In this document: piece after piece, positions 15,921 through 24,074 of the stretch
How positions within the stretch are numbered: the first letter of the stretch is position 1
How the letters are laid out: the number at the start of each line of letters is the position of its first letter
Assembly (NCBI GenBank): GCA_028278645.1
Contig: JANQDZ010000014.1
Span: forward strand, 28,088-92,087
DNA length: 64,000 nucleotides
Source of the DNA: Longimicrobiales bacterium
Lineage (GTDB): Bacteria > Gemmatimonadota > Gemmatimonadetes > Longimicrobiales > Gaopeijiaceae
Direction: 5' to 3'
Position numbers and translations under genes: made by a program
The notes under the pieces: generated by a model
Databases searched by the model: none
What the model saw: the letters and a program-made list of their open reading frames with translations, nothing else
Told to the model about the DNA's origin: nothing

Positions 15921-18273
15921 GCGGGTTCGGCGCCTCCGCCAAGAGAGTCTGGATGCTGAGGTCACCCTCTCGGCGGAAAGAGGGAAACTGCTGACCGACT
16001 TCTGCATGAGGGAGCACGGTCTGGTATCAGCCCCGGTCCGGAGGGCTTTGGCTTTCCGGTATCTCCTGGAAAACAAAGAGATCTATTTCGGAAAGGGGGA
16101 GCTGATCGTAGGCGAGCGAGGGCCAGCCCCGAAAGCTGCCTCCACCTATCCAGAGGTCTGCTGCCATACGGAAGAGGACCTGGTGGCGTTGGACACCAGG
16201 GAGAAGATCTCGTTCTCCGTCTCGGAGGAGACCAGAGCGGTTTTTCGAGAAGAGATCACTCCGTTTTGGAGCGGGCGGACCATTCGGAACCTGATCATGC
16301 GGGAGATGACGCCCGAGTGGAAAGCCGCCTACCGGGCTGGCGTGTTCACCGAGTTCATGGAGCAACGGGCCCCCGGGCACACGGTTCTGGATGATAAGAT
16401 CTACAAAAAAGGCTTCCTGGATCTCATAGCGGAAATCCAGGATTCCCTCGAGAGCCTGGATTTCCTGAACGACCCTGAGGCATACGCCAAGCAAGAACAG
16501 CTACGGGCGATGGAGATCGCCGCCGAAGCAATGATCCTCTACGCAGAGCGTCACGCGCTGAAAGCGAGGGAGCTGGCTGAGGTGGAGGAAGACGCAGACC
16601 GTCGGACGGAACTCCTGAGGATCGCCCAGGTTTGTGAACACGTTCCGGCACATCCACCCAGAGATTTCTGGGAGGCCGTCCAGGCCTACTGGTTCGTTCA
16701 CATCGGGGTCATCACCGAGTTGAATACCTGGGACGCCTTCAACCCCGGGCACCTGGATCACCACTTGGAGCCGTTTTATCAACTCGGACTGGCCGAAGGG
16801 ACCCTCACCCGGGAAGAAGCTGAGGAGCTGCTCCAGTGTTTGTGGGTCAAGTTCAACAACCACCCGGCTCCGCCGAAAGTGGGGATCACCGCCGAGGAGA
16901 GCGCCACCTATACCGACTTCGCGCAGATAAACACCGGAGGGGTCCGGAAAGATGGATCCGACGCGGTGAACGAAGTCACCTACCTCCTACTGGACGTTAT
17001 CGAGGAGATGCGTCTCCTCCAGCCAAGCTCCTCCGTTCAGCTCAGCAAAAAGAACCCGGATCGGTATCTGAAGCGTGCGGGACGGATCATAGCTACGGGC
17101 TTCGGGCAGCCGTCCATCTTCAACTCCGATCTGATTGTCCAGGAGCTGGTCCGGCAGGGAAAGACCGTGGAAGACGCACGGGAGGGGGGATCGTCGGGGT
17201 GTGTGGAGGTGGGAGCCTTCGGGAAGGAGAACTATAACCTCACTGGGTACTTCAACCTTCCGAAGATCCTGGAGCTCACACTCAACCGAGGGAAGGATCC
17301 GAGGACCGGGGATCGCGTCGGGATCGATACAGGAGATCCAACAGAGTTCAGCTCCTTCGTGGACCTGATGGCGGCTTTCCGGGGGCAACTAGAGCATCTC
17401 ATCGACGTCAAGATCCGAGGGAACAACGTCATCGAACGCCTTTGGGCCGAGCACATCCCGACGCCTTTCCTCTCCCTGCTCATCGACGACTGCATCAAGA
17501 CGGGTAAGGACTACCACGATGGGGGAGCGCGGTACAACACCTCCTATATCCAGGGTGTGGGGCTTGGAACGGTCACCGATGCCCTCACCGCCCTCAAGTA
17601 CCACGTCTTCGACGAGACGACATTCTCCATGCCCGCCGTTCTGACCGCTCTGGATACCAACTTCCAGGAGGACGAGAGGCTGCGACTGACCCTCCTGGAG
17701 CGGACCCCGAAGTACGGGAATGACGACGAATATGCGGACGGGGTCATGAAAAAGGTGTTCGAGTCCTATTTCGCAGCCATCGACGGCCGCCCCAACACCA
17801 AAGGAGGGAGCTATCGGATCAACCTCCTCCCCACCACGGTCCACGTCTACTTCGGGTCGGTGGTTCAGGCGACGCCGGATGGAAGAACGGCCGGCGCACC
17901 GCTTTCGGAGGGGATCTCTCCGGTTCAGGGTATGGACCGAAAAGGGCCGACAGCGGTCCTGAAGTCCGCGGGAAAGATGGACCATGCCCGGACGGGGGGG
18001 ACGCTTCTGAACCAGAAGCTCACCCCGGGGCTGCTCGAATCGGAGGAGGGGCTGGAGAAGTGGGTCCATCTCGTCAGGAGTTACTTCCGGATGGACGGGC
18101 ACCACATCCAGTTCAACGTGGTCGATGCGGAGACCTTGAAGGCCGCCCAGGCCCAGCCCGACCACTACCGCGACCTCATCGTCCGCGTGGCGGGCTATTC
18201 GGACTACTTCTGCGATCTAGGGAAGACCCTGCAAGATGAGATCATCCACAGAACCGAACACAGGGAGTTCTGA
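15907..18273 (+). CDS. hypD: Glycyl-radical enzyme, probable trans-4-hydroxy-L-proline dehydratase
   Basis: A 788-residue enzyme; ATG 15907 follows GGAG and gives numbering two below the Clostridioides difficile HypD. The radical glycine is Gly763 (RVAGYSDYF); the active site is Cys432-Val-Glu434 in GGSSGCVEVGAFGK. His158 (APGHTV), Asp276 (NTWDAF), Phe338 and Ser332 match, with the same offset, the residues I recall from the HypD structure (His160, Asp278, Phe340, Ser334). HypD dehydrates trans-4-hydroxyproline to pyrroline-5-carboxylate, mainly for collagen-derived peptides. The activase precedes it and an isoaspartyl peptidase follows. Another dehydratase or lyase of the superfamily is less likely. 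No proC is present in the window. Confidence 0.85.
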   Translation: MAMTERVRRLRQESLDAEVTLSAERGKLLTDFCMREHGLVSAPVRRALAFRYLLENKEIYFGKGELIVGERGPAPKAASTYPEVCCHTEEDLVALDTREKISFSVSEETRAVFREEITPFWSGRTIRNLIMREMTPEWKAAYRAGVFTEFMEQRAPGHTVLDDKIYKKGFLDLIAEIQDSLESLDFLNDPEAYAKQEQLRAMEIAAEAMILYAERHALKARELAEVEEDADRRTELLRIAQVCEHVPAHPPRDFWEAVQAYWFVHIGVITELNTWDAFNPGHLDHHLEPFYQLGLAEGTLTREEAEELLQCLWVKFNNHPAPPKVGITAEESATYTDFAQINTGGVRKDGSDAVNEVTYLLLDVIEEMRLLQPSSSVQLSKKNPDRYLKRAGRIIATGFGQPSIFNSDLIVQELVRQGKTVEDAREGGSSGCVEVGAFGKENYNLTGYFNLPKILELTLNRGKDPRTGDRVGIDTGDPTEFSSFVDLMAAFRGQLEHLIDVKIRGNNVIERLWAEHIPTPFLSLLIDDCIKTGKDYHDGGARYNTSYIQGVGLGTVTDALTALKYHVFDETTFSMPAVLTALDTNFQEDERLRLTLLERTPKYGNDDEYADGVMKKVFESYFAAIDGRPNTKGGSYRINLLPTTVHVYFGSVVQATPDGRTAGAPLSEGISPVQGMDRKGPTAVLKSAGKMDHARTGGTLLNQKLTPGLLESEEGLEKWVHLVRSYFRMDGHHIQFNVVDAETLKAAQAQPDHYRDLIVRVAGYSDYFCDLGKTLQDEIIHRTEHREF

Positions 18274-18285
18274 GGGAGAAACGGA

Positions 18286-19284
18286 GTGGAGGAGACGAGG
18301 GCGGTGGATTCGATCAAGGTGAAGTGGGGTTTGGTGATTCACGGAGGTGTGGGTGTGCTACCTCGGGATCAGCTCACGCCGGAGCTGGAAGAGGCCTACC
18401 GGGCCGCACTGACCGAGTCTCTTTCCGCCGGCTTCGAGGCAATGTCAGGCGTGGGATCCGCCATAGACGGTGTCGTCGAGGCAGTCAAGGTGATGGAGGA
18501 CAGCCCCCTCTTCAACGCTGGCCGCGGGTCGAACTTCACCGCCGACGGGGTGGTTTCCATGGATGCTTCCATCATGGAAGGTGGAACCGTTTCGGCAGGG
18601 GCCGTGGCCGGCGTCCGGGACGTCCGGCACCCCATCCGTCTCGCCAGGCATGTCATGGAGGATTGCCCCCATGTGCTGCTGGCCGGCGAGGGCGCCGAAG
18701 CCTTTGCCCGGGAGATGGGCATGCCCTCCCAGGGTTCCGACTTCTTCTTCACCCAACGTCGATGGGATGACCTCCAGGCCGCGAAGGAGAGAGAGGCCAA
18801 GGGTGAAGCCACTCCGAATACCGTGGACGTAGGGGCTGCCGAGGTGGCGGTGGGGGCAGACGAGTTGAAGGACCGGGCCGGCACGGTCGGCTCGGTGGCT
18901 CTGGACCGGGAGGGCCGCCTTGTCGCAGGGACGTCCACCGGGGGTTCGGCGAACAAAAAATGGGGTCGGATCGGGGACTCTCCCGTTGTGGCGGCTGGCA
19001 CCTACGCTGGCTCGCATTGTGGGGTGTCATGCACGGGGTGGGGCGAGTACTTCATTCGGCATGCGGTTGCCCACGATATCCAGGCCCGGATGGCCTACCT
19101 GGGTGTGAGCCTGAGGGAGGCCACAGATCAGGTCGTGCACGGCACGTTGGAGGACCACCGGGCCGGCCTCGGGGGTGTGGTCGCAATGGACCGAGACGGC
19201 TACGTCGAGATGTGCTTTAATACCCGAGGTATGTATCGGGGTTGGGTGGACGAGACCGGCAGGGTCCGCGTAGCCATTTTCTGA
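18286..19284 (+). CDS. Isoaspartyl peptidase / plant-type L-asparaginase
   Basis: A 332-residue Ntn-hydrolase precursor starting at GTG 18286 after GGGAG. The N-terminal strand GLVIHGGVGV and FNAGRGSNFTADGVVSMDAS are family signatures. Self-cleavage should occur before Thr200 (AGTVGSVALD), which becomes the nucleophile; GTSTGGSANKKWGRIGDSPV follows with the substrate-binding Arg/Asp, and AGTYAGSHCGVSCTGWGEYF holds the glycine-rich loop. Such enzymes release aspartate from isoaspartyl dipeptides and also hydrolyse asparagine. No signal peptide is seen, so it is cytoplasmic. It lies 12 bases after the hydroxyproline dehydratase gene, in the same operon, which fits peptide degradation. Confidence 0.92.
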   Translation: MEETRAVDSIKVKWGLVIHGGVGVLPRDQLTPELEEAYRAALTESLSAGFEAMSGVGSAIDGVVEAVKVMEDSPLFNAGRGSNFTADGVVSMDASIMEGGTVSAGAVAGVRDVRHPIRLARHVMEDCPHVLLAGEGAEAFAREMGMPSQGSDFFFTQRRWDDLQAAKEREAKGEATPNTVDVGAAEVAVGADELKDRAGTVGSVALDREGRLVAGTSTGGSANKKWGRIGDSPVVAAGTYAGSHCGVSCTGWGEYFIRHAVAHDIQARMAYLGVSLREATDQVVHGTLEDHRAGLGGVVAMDRDGYVEMCFNTRGMYRGWVDETGRVRVAIF

Positions 19285-19289
19285 AGCCT

Positions 19290-19352
19290 CCGCCCCCGTT
19301 CGGGCGGTGACAAAAGGGCACATGAGGTTGGGGCGGGATGTCCCGAACGGGA
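19290..19352. terminator. Bidirectional terminator region between convergent genes
   Basis: CCGCCC-CCGTTC-GGGCGG forms a hairpin at 19290-19307. A second palindrome with CCCGAACGGG at about 19342-19351 is also complementary to CCCGTTCGGG in the first, so alternative long-range pairing is possible. The genes on both sides end here. Confidence 0.55.
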
Positions 19353-19363
19353 TCTTGGTTCGA

Positions 19364-20629
19364 CTAAGTGTCCCTTCCCTGGGAGGCTGGCGACCCTCCC
19401 CTTCCGACGGTCAGTTCCTCCACTACCACCGCCCAGATCATGTGGCCGGTGATGTTCACAAACGATCGGCACATGTCCGGTATCCGATCGATTCCCAGAA
19501 GGATCCCCATCCCGGCCAGCGGTACCCCTACCGTCTCCAGGGCAGGAGCCAGGGTGACCACACCGGCGCTAGGGACCGGGGCTACGGTGAGAGCCACCAG
19601 GAACACGGCAACGAAGAGGGCCCCCATTCCCGCCACTGGCAGGGGGACGTCGAAAAGCCCGGCCAGGAAGACTACGGATGCGGCTTGGAAGAGAGCGCTC
19701 CCTGCTTTATTCAGCGGCGCCAGGAGGGAGAGGATCAGTGGATAGATCCCTTTTGAGAGCCTCAGATTGTCTTCCGCTTCCTCCAGCATGACCGGGAGTG
19801 AAGCCAGAGAGCTGGTGGTTCCGAACCCGATCGCGGAGGTGCCCAGAGTACTTTTGTGAAAAAACACCGGATTCATTTTGCCGAGGATCCGGACGGCCGG
19901 GAGGTATATCACCACCCACTGGATCCCCAGGCAGACGATCACGGTTATCACAAAAACTGCCAAGCTCTCCAGCATTTCCCAGCCGGCGTCCGCCGTGACG
20001 GGTGCGGCCAGCGCAAAGACACCCAGGGGAGCGGTCCACAGGATCCAATGAACCATGCGGACCAGAGCGTCCGATGCGGCTTCGGCCACGCTGAATAGTG
20101 CCTTTTTCGCTTGCGGAGCGATTGGGATGGTGGCGGCCCCGAAAAGGACGGTGAAGATGAGGAGAGGAAGGAGTGATCCGTCGGCTGCGGCTTCGAATGG
20201 ATTGTCAGGGATCAGGCCAACAAAGAAGTCCACGATCCCTGGCAGGTCAGGAGTTTCGCCGGCTTCCGGGGTTGGTAGTGGGGCGATTGGGAAAAGGCGG
20301 AGACCCAGCTTCATGCCAAACGCGCCCAGTAGAATGGCGGGGACGTAAGAGAGCCACACCAAACCCAATGAGTATCCCCCCAGCTTCCCCAGTTTTTTTG
20401 CGTCCCCCAGGCGGCCCACCGCCAGGAACACAACCACCATCACCAAGGGGATTACCACCATCCTGATTGCGTTCACGAACACCGAGCCAACAGGCCGAAA
20501 GGCGGTTGCGAGTTTGACTAATGTGTCCGAACCTGTGGCTGCGGCTCCCAGGCCGAGGGCTAGGCCGGCAACAAGCCCCAGGGCGATGGCGAGGTGATTT
20601 ACGCTCTCAGAGGAATTGGGTTGGGCCAC
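19364..20629 (-). CDS. Second DAACS dicarboxylate/amino acid:cation symporter
   Basis: A 421-residue carrier related to the one at 7599-8858. It has the opening re-entrant loop GFGTTSSLASLPVMLEEAED, the helix-7 region LLAPLNKAGSALFQAASVVF where the usual NMNGT is replaced by LNKAG, APVPSAGVVTLAPALETVGV, and GIDRIPDMCRSFVNITGHMI with the D and N/R contacts. The changed helix-7 motif suggests different cation or substrate use from the first copy. Uptake of glutamate, aspartate, serine or dicarboxylates is the family role. It ends against the isoaspartyl-peptidase operon on the other strand. Confidence 0.9.
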   Translation of the reverse strand: MAQPNSSESVNHLAIALGLVAGLALGLGAAATGSDTLVKLATAFRPVGSVFVNAIRMVVIPLVMVVVFLAVGRLGDAKKLGKLGGYSLGLVWLSYVPAILLGAFGMKLGLRLFPIAPLPTPEAGETPDLPGIVDFFVGLIPDNPFEAAADGSLLPLLIFTVLFGAATIPIAPQAKKALFSVAEAASDALVRMVHWILWTAPLGVFALAAPVTADAGWEMLESLAVFVITVIVCLGIQWVVIYLPAVRILGKMNPVFFHKSTLGTSAIGFGTTSSLASLPVMLEEAEDNLRLSKGIYPLILSLLAPLNKAGSALFQAASVVFLAGLFDVPLPVAGMGALFVAVFLVALTVAPVPSAGVVTLAPALETVGVPLAGMGILLGIDRIPDMCRSFVNITGHMIWAVVVEELTVGRGGSPASQGRDT

Positions 20630-20746
20630 GTGCTCCCTCCCGGTCGTACTCAGTATTGATTACCGAACCGAAGGTAGCCGTGAGTTTTCCACCTGTGCAA
20701 CTTGGGTCGAAGCGCGCCACATGAACCTCATGATTTGGAGCTCACA

Positions 20747-22093
20747 ATGTATCCGTCCCCATTCCGCGGCCTGTCCTGCGCGGTCCAGATGGCCTTGATG
20801 ATCGTCCCGGGAGTCCTCGTCGGTCAGGAGAATCCGCTTGCAGCGGACCGGTGGAACCGGGCGGCCATGGAGTGGATCAGCCTCCTCCAGTCTGGCGCTT
20901 TCGAGGAGGCGAGCACCCGGGTGGACCCTGCCGTTCCTGAGGGTTCCTTCAGCCCGCAACAGCTGGAGACGATCTGGACCCAGCTCTCGGGCCAGGTAGG
21001 TGCCCTCCAATCCCTTCAACCGGGCACGGTGACCGAAACGGGGGTGTACCACATCGTCCGACTCCCTGCCGAGTTTGCCGGAGCACCCCTTACGATTCAG
21101 GTCACCCTGACGGAATCCCTTCAGATTTCCGGCCTTTTCTTTCTTCCCTCCGAGCCCCCGCCGTATGACCCGCCTTCCTACGTCAAAGAGGATGCGTTCG
21201 AGGAGGTGGAAGTGACCGTGGGCGAGGAGCCGTGGGCCCTCCCTGGGGTCCTCTCCCTGCCATCCGTAGAAGGCCCTGTGCCGGCGGTGGTTCTCGTACA
21301 CGGATCTGGACCGAACGACAGGGATGAGACCATAGGCGGGAACCGGCCCTTCCGGGACCTGGCATGGGGGTTGGCTTCCAGAGGCGTTGCAGTCCTGCGC
21401 TACGACAAGCGCACCCGTGTCCACGGAGCCAAGATTCCGGCGGACATCGGCTTGGATGAGGAGGTGATACAGGATGCTCTGGCGGCTCTGAGGGTGGTCC
21501 GAGCACGGGCGGAGATCGATTCCCAGCGGGTGGTTCTTTTGGGGCACTCCCTGGGCGGAATCATGGCGCCGGAGATTGCTCGGCAAGACGGTGACCTCGC
21601 CGGGGTGGCCATTCTCGCCGCCTCGGCTCGGCCCTTTTTTGAGGTCCTGATCGACCAATTGGAGTACATCGGCAGCCTGGAGGCAGATCCGGACTCCCCC
21701 GCGCTAGCACAGCTGGATTCGCTGATCTCGGTGGTCCGGAGGGTGGAATCAGGGGAGTTCCCCGACGACGAACCGATCCTCGGGGCCCACCCTCCGTACT
21801 GGCGAGAGGTTGCCGCTGTGGACCCAGTGGCTGTGGCCTCGGGCCTCGATACCCAGTTGTTCGTCTTGCAGGGCGGAAGAGACTACCAGTCGAAGCCGGC
21901 TGACCTGGCCCTCTGGGTGGAGAAGCTCGGAGGGCGGGAAAGTTTCTCGTCAAAACTTTATCCTGACCTCAACCACCTGTTCGGTCCCGGCACCGGGACG
22001 GCCACTCCGGAGGAATATGCGTTGGGCGCCAACTATGTGGCGGAAGAGGTGATCTCGGACCTGAGCGAGTGGATCAGGGGCCTGGGAGGTTGA
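20747..22093 (+). CDS. Exported alpha/beta hydrolase with DUF3887-like N-terminal domain
   Basis: A 448-residue protein started at ATG 20747 (GGAG upstream); the signal peptide runs to about residue 26 (VPGVLVGQEN). Residues about 33-140 resemble the DUF3887 domain found before secreted hydrolases. The catalytic domain has VVLVHGSGPNDRDETIGGNR (oxyanion region), nucleophile Ser268 (LLGHSLGGIM), the acid in LQGGRDYQSK and His in PDLNHLFGPG. It is an esterase or peptidase-like hydrolase acting outside the cytoplasm; the substrate cannot be told. It is transcribed alone, 475 bases ahead of gdhA. Confidence 0.88.
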   Translation: MYPSPFRGLSCAVQMALMIVPGVLVGQENPLAADRWNRAAMEWISLLQSGAFEEASTRVDPAVPEGSFSPQQLETIWTQLSGQVGALQSLQPGTVTETGVYHIVRLPAEFAGAPLTIQVTLTESLQISGLFFLPSEPPPYDPPSYVKEDAFEEVEVTVGEEPWALPGVLSLPSVEGPVPAVVLVHGSGPNDRDETIGGNRPFRDLAWGLASRGVAVLRYDKRTRVHGAKIPADIGLDEEVIQDALAALRVVRARAEIDSQRVVLLGHSLGGIMAPEIARQDGDLAGVAILAASARPFFEVLIDQLEYIGSLEADPDSPALAQLDSLISVVRRVESGEFPDDEPILGAHPPYWREVAAVDPVAVASGLDTQLFVLQGGRDYQSKPADLALWVEKLGGRESFSSKLYPDLNHLFGPGTGTATPEEYALGANYVAEEVISDLSEWIRGLGG

Positions 22094-22419
22094 AACGCCA
22101 AACTGGCACAAGGTTTGCCGCACCAGATACGGTCGGGCCAGGTTGTGCCGCCGAACAAGGAGTGAGCCGGGATTGGGTGATCCCGTACAGTCCAGGCTCT
22201 GAGACGTTTGTTGCGAGCCGAATGCCCGGGGATCGCCGTACAGGGCATCGAGAGGAAACGACATAGAGAAGAGGAGCGGTCCCGGCCGCCGGGGCCCTCT
22301 CACGATGGACGACCAACGAGCCATCGCGTCCCTGAAAGGGGGACGGAACGACCTTGAGGGGGAAAGGGGCACCCGAGTCAAGCGGCCCCGTTTTCCCTCC
22401 CCCTCCATTCTCTTTCTTG

Positions 22420-22499
22420 GGACCCCTCACACCGGGGTCCGAGTTGGGATATTCCCGGTTCTCCCGCTCCACGACGGGGGAATCGGTTTTCTTTTTTTG
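22420..22499 (+). promoter_or_regulatory. Attenuator-like hairpins and intrinsic terminator ahead of gdhA
   Basis: Within the 475-base gap 22094-22568 no gene is evident, but its end is highly structured. GGACCCC/GGGGTCC (22420-22440, 7-base loop) is followed by GGGA-TAT-TCCC (22446-22456). Then comes an 11-pair stem with two G-U pairs (22456-22466 with 22475-22485, loop of eight) and a run GTTTTCTTTTTTTG. The last is a textbook intrinsic terminator, 70 bases before the gdhA start. It may end the distant upstream hydrolase transcript or act as an attenuator in the gdhA leader. Confidence 0.6.
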
Positions 22500-22568
22500 T
22501 GAAGGGAAATCAACCCAGTCGCCACCGTGGACTACCCCGGGGCGTGACCTCCGTATAGGGAGAAGAGC

Positions 22569-23930
22569 ATGAGCGAGTACGTTGGCAAGGTGATGGAGGC
22601 GGTTATGGCGAAAGATCCGGCCCAGCCCGAGTTCCACCAGGCTGTGGAGGAAGTCGCCGAGTCCGTGCAGATCGTGTACGACAAGCACCCCATCTATCGG
22701 AAGATGAAGGTGCTGGAACGGATCATCGAGCCCGAGAGGGTGATTCTCTTCCGGGTGCCCTGGGTGGACGACCAGGGTGACGTCCAGGTGAACCGCGGAT
22801 TCCGGATCGAGATGAACAGCGCCATTGGGCCCTACAAAGGCGGCCTGCGCTTCCATCCCTCCGTGAACCTCGGCATCCTCAAGTTCCTGGCCTTCGAGCA
22901 GGTGTTCAAGAACGCCCTCACGACCCTGCCCATGGGTGGTGGTAAGGGTGGATCCGACTTCGATCCCAAGGGCAAGAGCGACCTCGAGGTCATGCGTTTC
23001 TGCCAGAGCTTCATGAGCGAGCTCTTCCGGCACATCGGACCGGACACCGACGTTCCCGCCGGCGACATCGGCGTGGGTGGTCGTGAGGTCGGGTTCCTCT
23101 TTGGCCAGTACAAGAAGCTCCGCAACGAGTTCACCGGCGTCCTCACCGGTAAAGGCCTGAACTGGGGCGGCTCCCTGATCCGGCCCGAAGCCACCGGTTA
23201 CGGCGCGGTCTACTTCGCCGCCGAGATGCTCGCCACCCGTGACGAGAGCCTCGAAGGCAAGACCTGCATCGTGTCGGGTTCCGGAAACGTGGCCCAGTAC
23301 ACCGCCGAGAAGGTCCTGGACTTGGGTGGGAAGGTCATCACGTTCTCCGATTCCGGCGGATACATCTTCGACGACGAGGGCGTGGACCGTGAGAAGCTGG
23401 CCTACGTCATGGATCTCAAGAACAACCGTCGCGGCCGGATCAGCGAGTACGCTGAGAAGTATCCGAACGCCGTCTACACGCCGCTGGATCCGAACCTCGA
23501 CTACAACCCGCTCTGGGATCACAAGGCCGACGTCGCCTTCCCCAGCGCCACGCAGAACGAGGTGAACGCCAAGGACGCCCAGAACCTGGTGAACCAGGGC
23601 GTATACGTGATCTCCGAGGGCGCCAACATGCCCACCGTCCCCGAGGGCGTGGAGATCTTCCTGGGCAACGACGTTCTCTACGGCCTGGGCAAGGCCGCCA
23701 ACGCCGGTGGCGTGGCGGTCTCCGGTCTGGAGATGTCCCAGAACTCCCTCCGGCTTTCCTGGACCCGGGAAGAGGTGGACAACCGCCTCAAGGGCATCAT
23801 GTCCAGCATCCACAAGCAGTGTCTGGATGCCGCCGAGGCCTATGGCAAGCCCGGGAACTACGTCCATGGCGCCAACATCGCGGGCTTCCTGAAGACTGCC
23901 GACGCCATGTTGGATCAGGGTGTGGTCTGA
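22569..23930 (+). CDS. gdhA: Glutamate dehydrogenase (NADP-specific type)
   Basis: A 453-residue hexameric-type dehydrogenase, started at ATG after AGGGAGAAG. It follows the GdhA layout: GFRIEMNSAIGPYKGGLRFH (substrate lysine), LTTLPMGGGKGGSDFDPKG (the catalytic lysine loop), DVPAGDIGVGGREVGFL, NWGGSLIRPEATGYGAVYFA, then a Rossmann domain with VSGSGNVAQYTAEK and the closing ISEGANMPT and GVAVSGLEMSQNSLRLSWT. It interconverts glutamate with 2-oxoglutarate and ammonia; the length and motifs place it in the NADP(H)-linked group. In this window it may serve ammonium assimilation or take up glutamate from peptide breakdown. A strong hairpin precedes and another follows it. Confidence 0.96.
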   Translation: MSEYVGKVMEAVMAKDPAQPEFHQAVEEVAESVQIVYDKHPIYRKMKVLERIIEPERVILFRVPWVDDQGDVQVNRGFRIEMNSAIGPYKGGLRFHPSVNLGILKFLAFEQVFKNALTTLPMGGGKGGSDFDPKGKSDLEVMRFCQSFMSELFRHIGPDTDVPAGDIGVGGREVGFLFGQYKKLRNEFTGVLTGKGLNWGGSLIRPEATGYGAVYFAAEMLATRDESLEGKTCIVSGSGNVAQYTAEKVLDLGGKVITFSDSGGYIFDDEGVDREKLAYVMDLKNNRRGRISEYAEKYPNAVYTPLDPNLDYNPLWDHKADVAFPSATQNEVNAKDAQNLVNQGVYVISEGANMPTVPEGVEIFLGNDVLYGLGKAANAGGVAVSGLEMSQNSLRLSWTREEVDNRLKGIMSSIHKQCLDAAEAYGKPGNYVHGANIAGFLKTADAMLDQGVV

Positions 23931-23977
23931 TCAGAAGATGGACCCCGGGTAGCTGGTTCCGGGGTAAGCGGCACAAA

Positions 23978-24010
23978 GGGGGGCGCGCTTCGGCGCGCCC
24001 CCCTGTTATT
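23978..24010 (+). terminator. Strong terminator after gdhA
   Basis: A perfect 11-base stem GGGGGGCGCGC / GCGCGCCCCCC with a TTCG tetraloop (23978-24003) is followed by TGTTATTTT. Confidence 0.92.
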
Positions 24011-24074
24011 TTCGACCAACACTGTTTCCAGGCCGGAGTTAACTCTTCGGAGAACCTACCGAATCAGGAGAACC

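Noticed and set aside
17389..18165. 258-codon frame antisense to the glycyl-radical enzyme
   Set aside because: Overlaps a gene with complete active-site motifs and shows no domain of its own.
22074..23867. 597-codon open frame antisense to gdhA
   Set aside because: It mirrors the codon pattern of a certain gdhA gene in a high-GC genome, has Val/His/Leu-rich low-information sequence and no family motifs.
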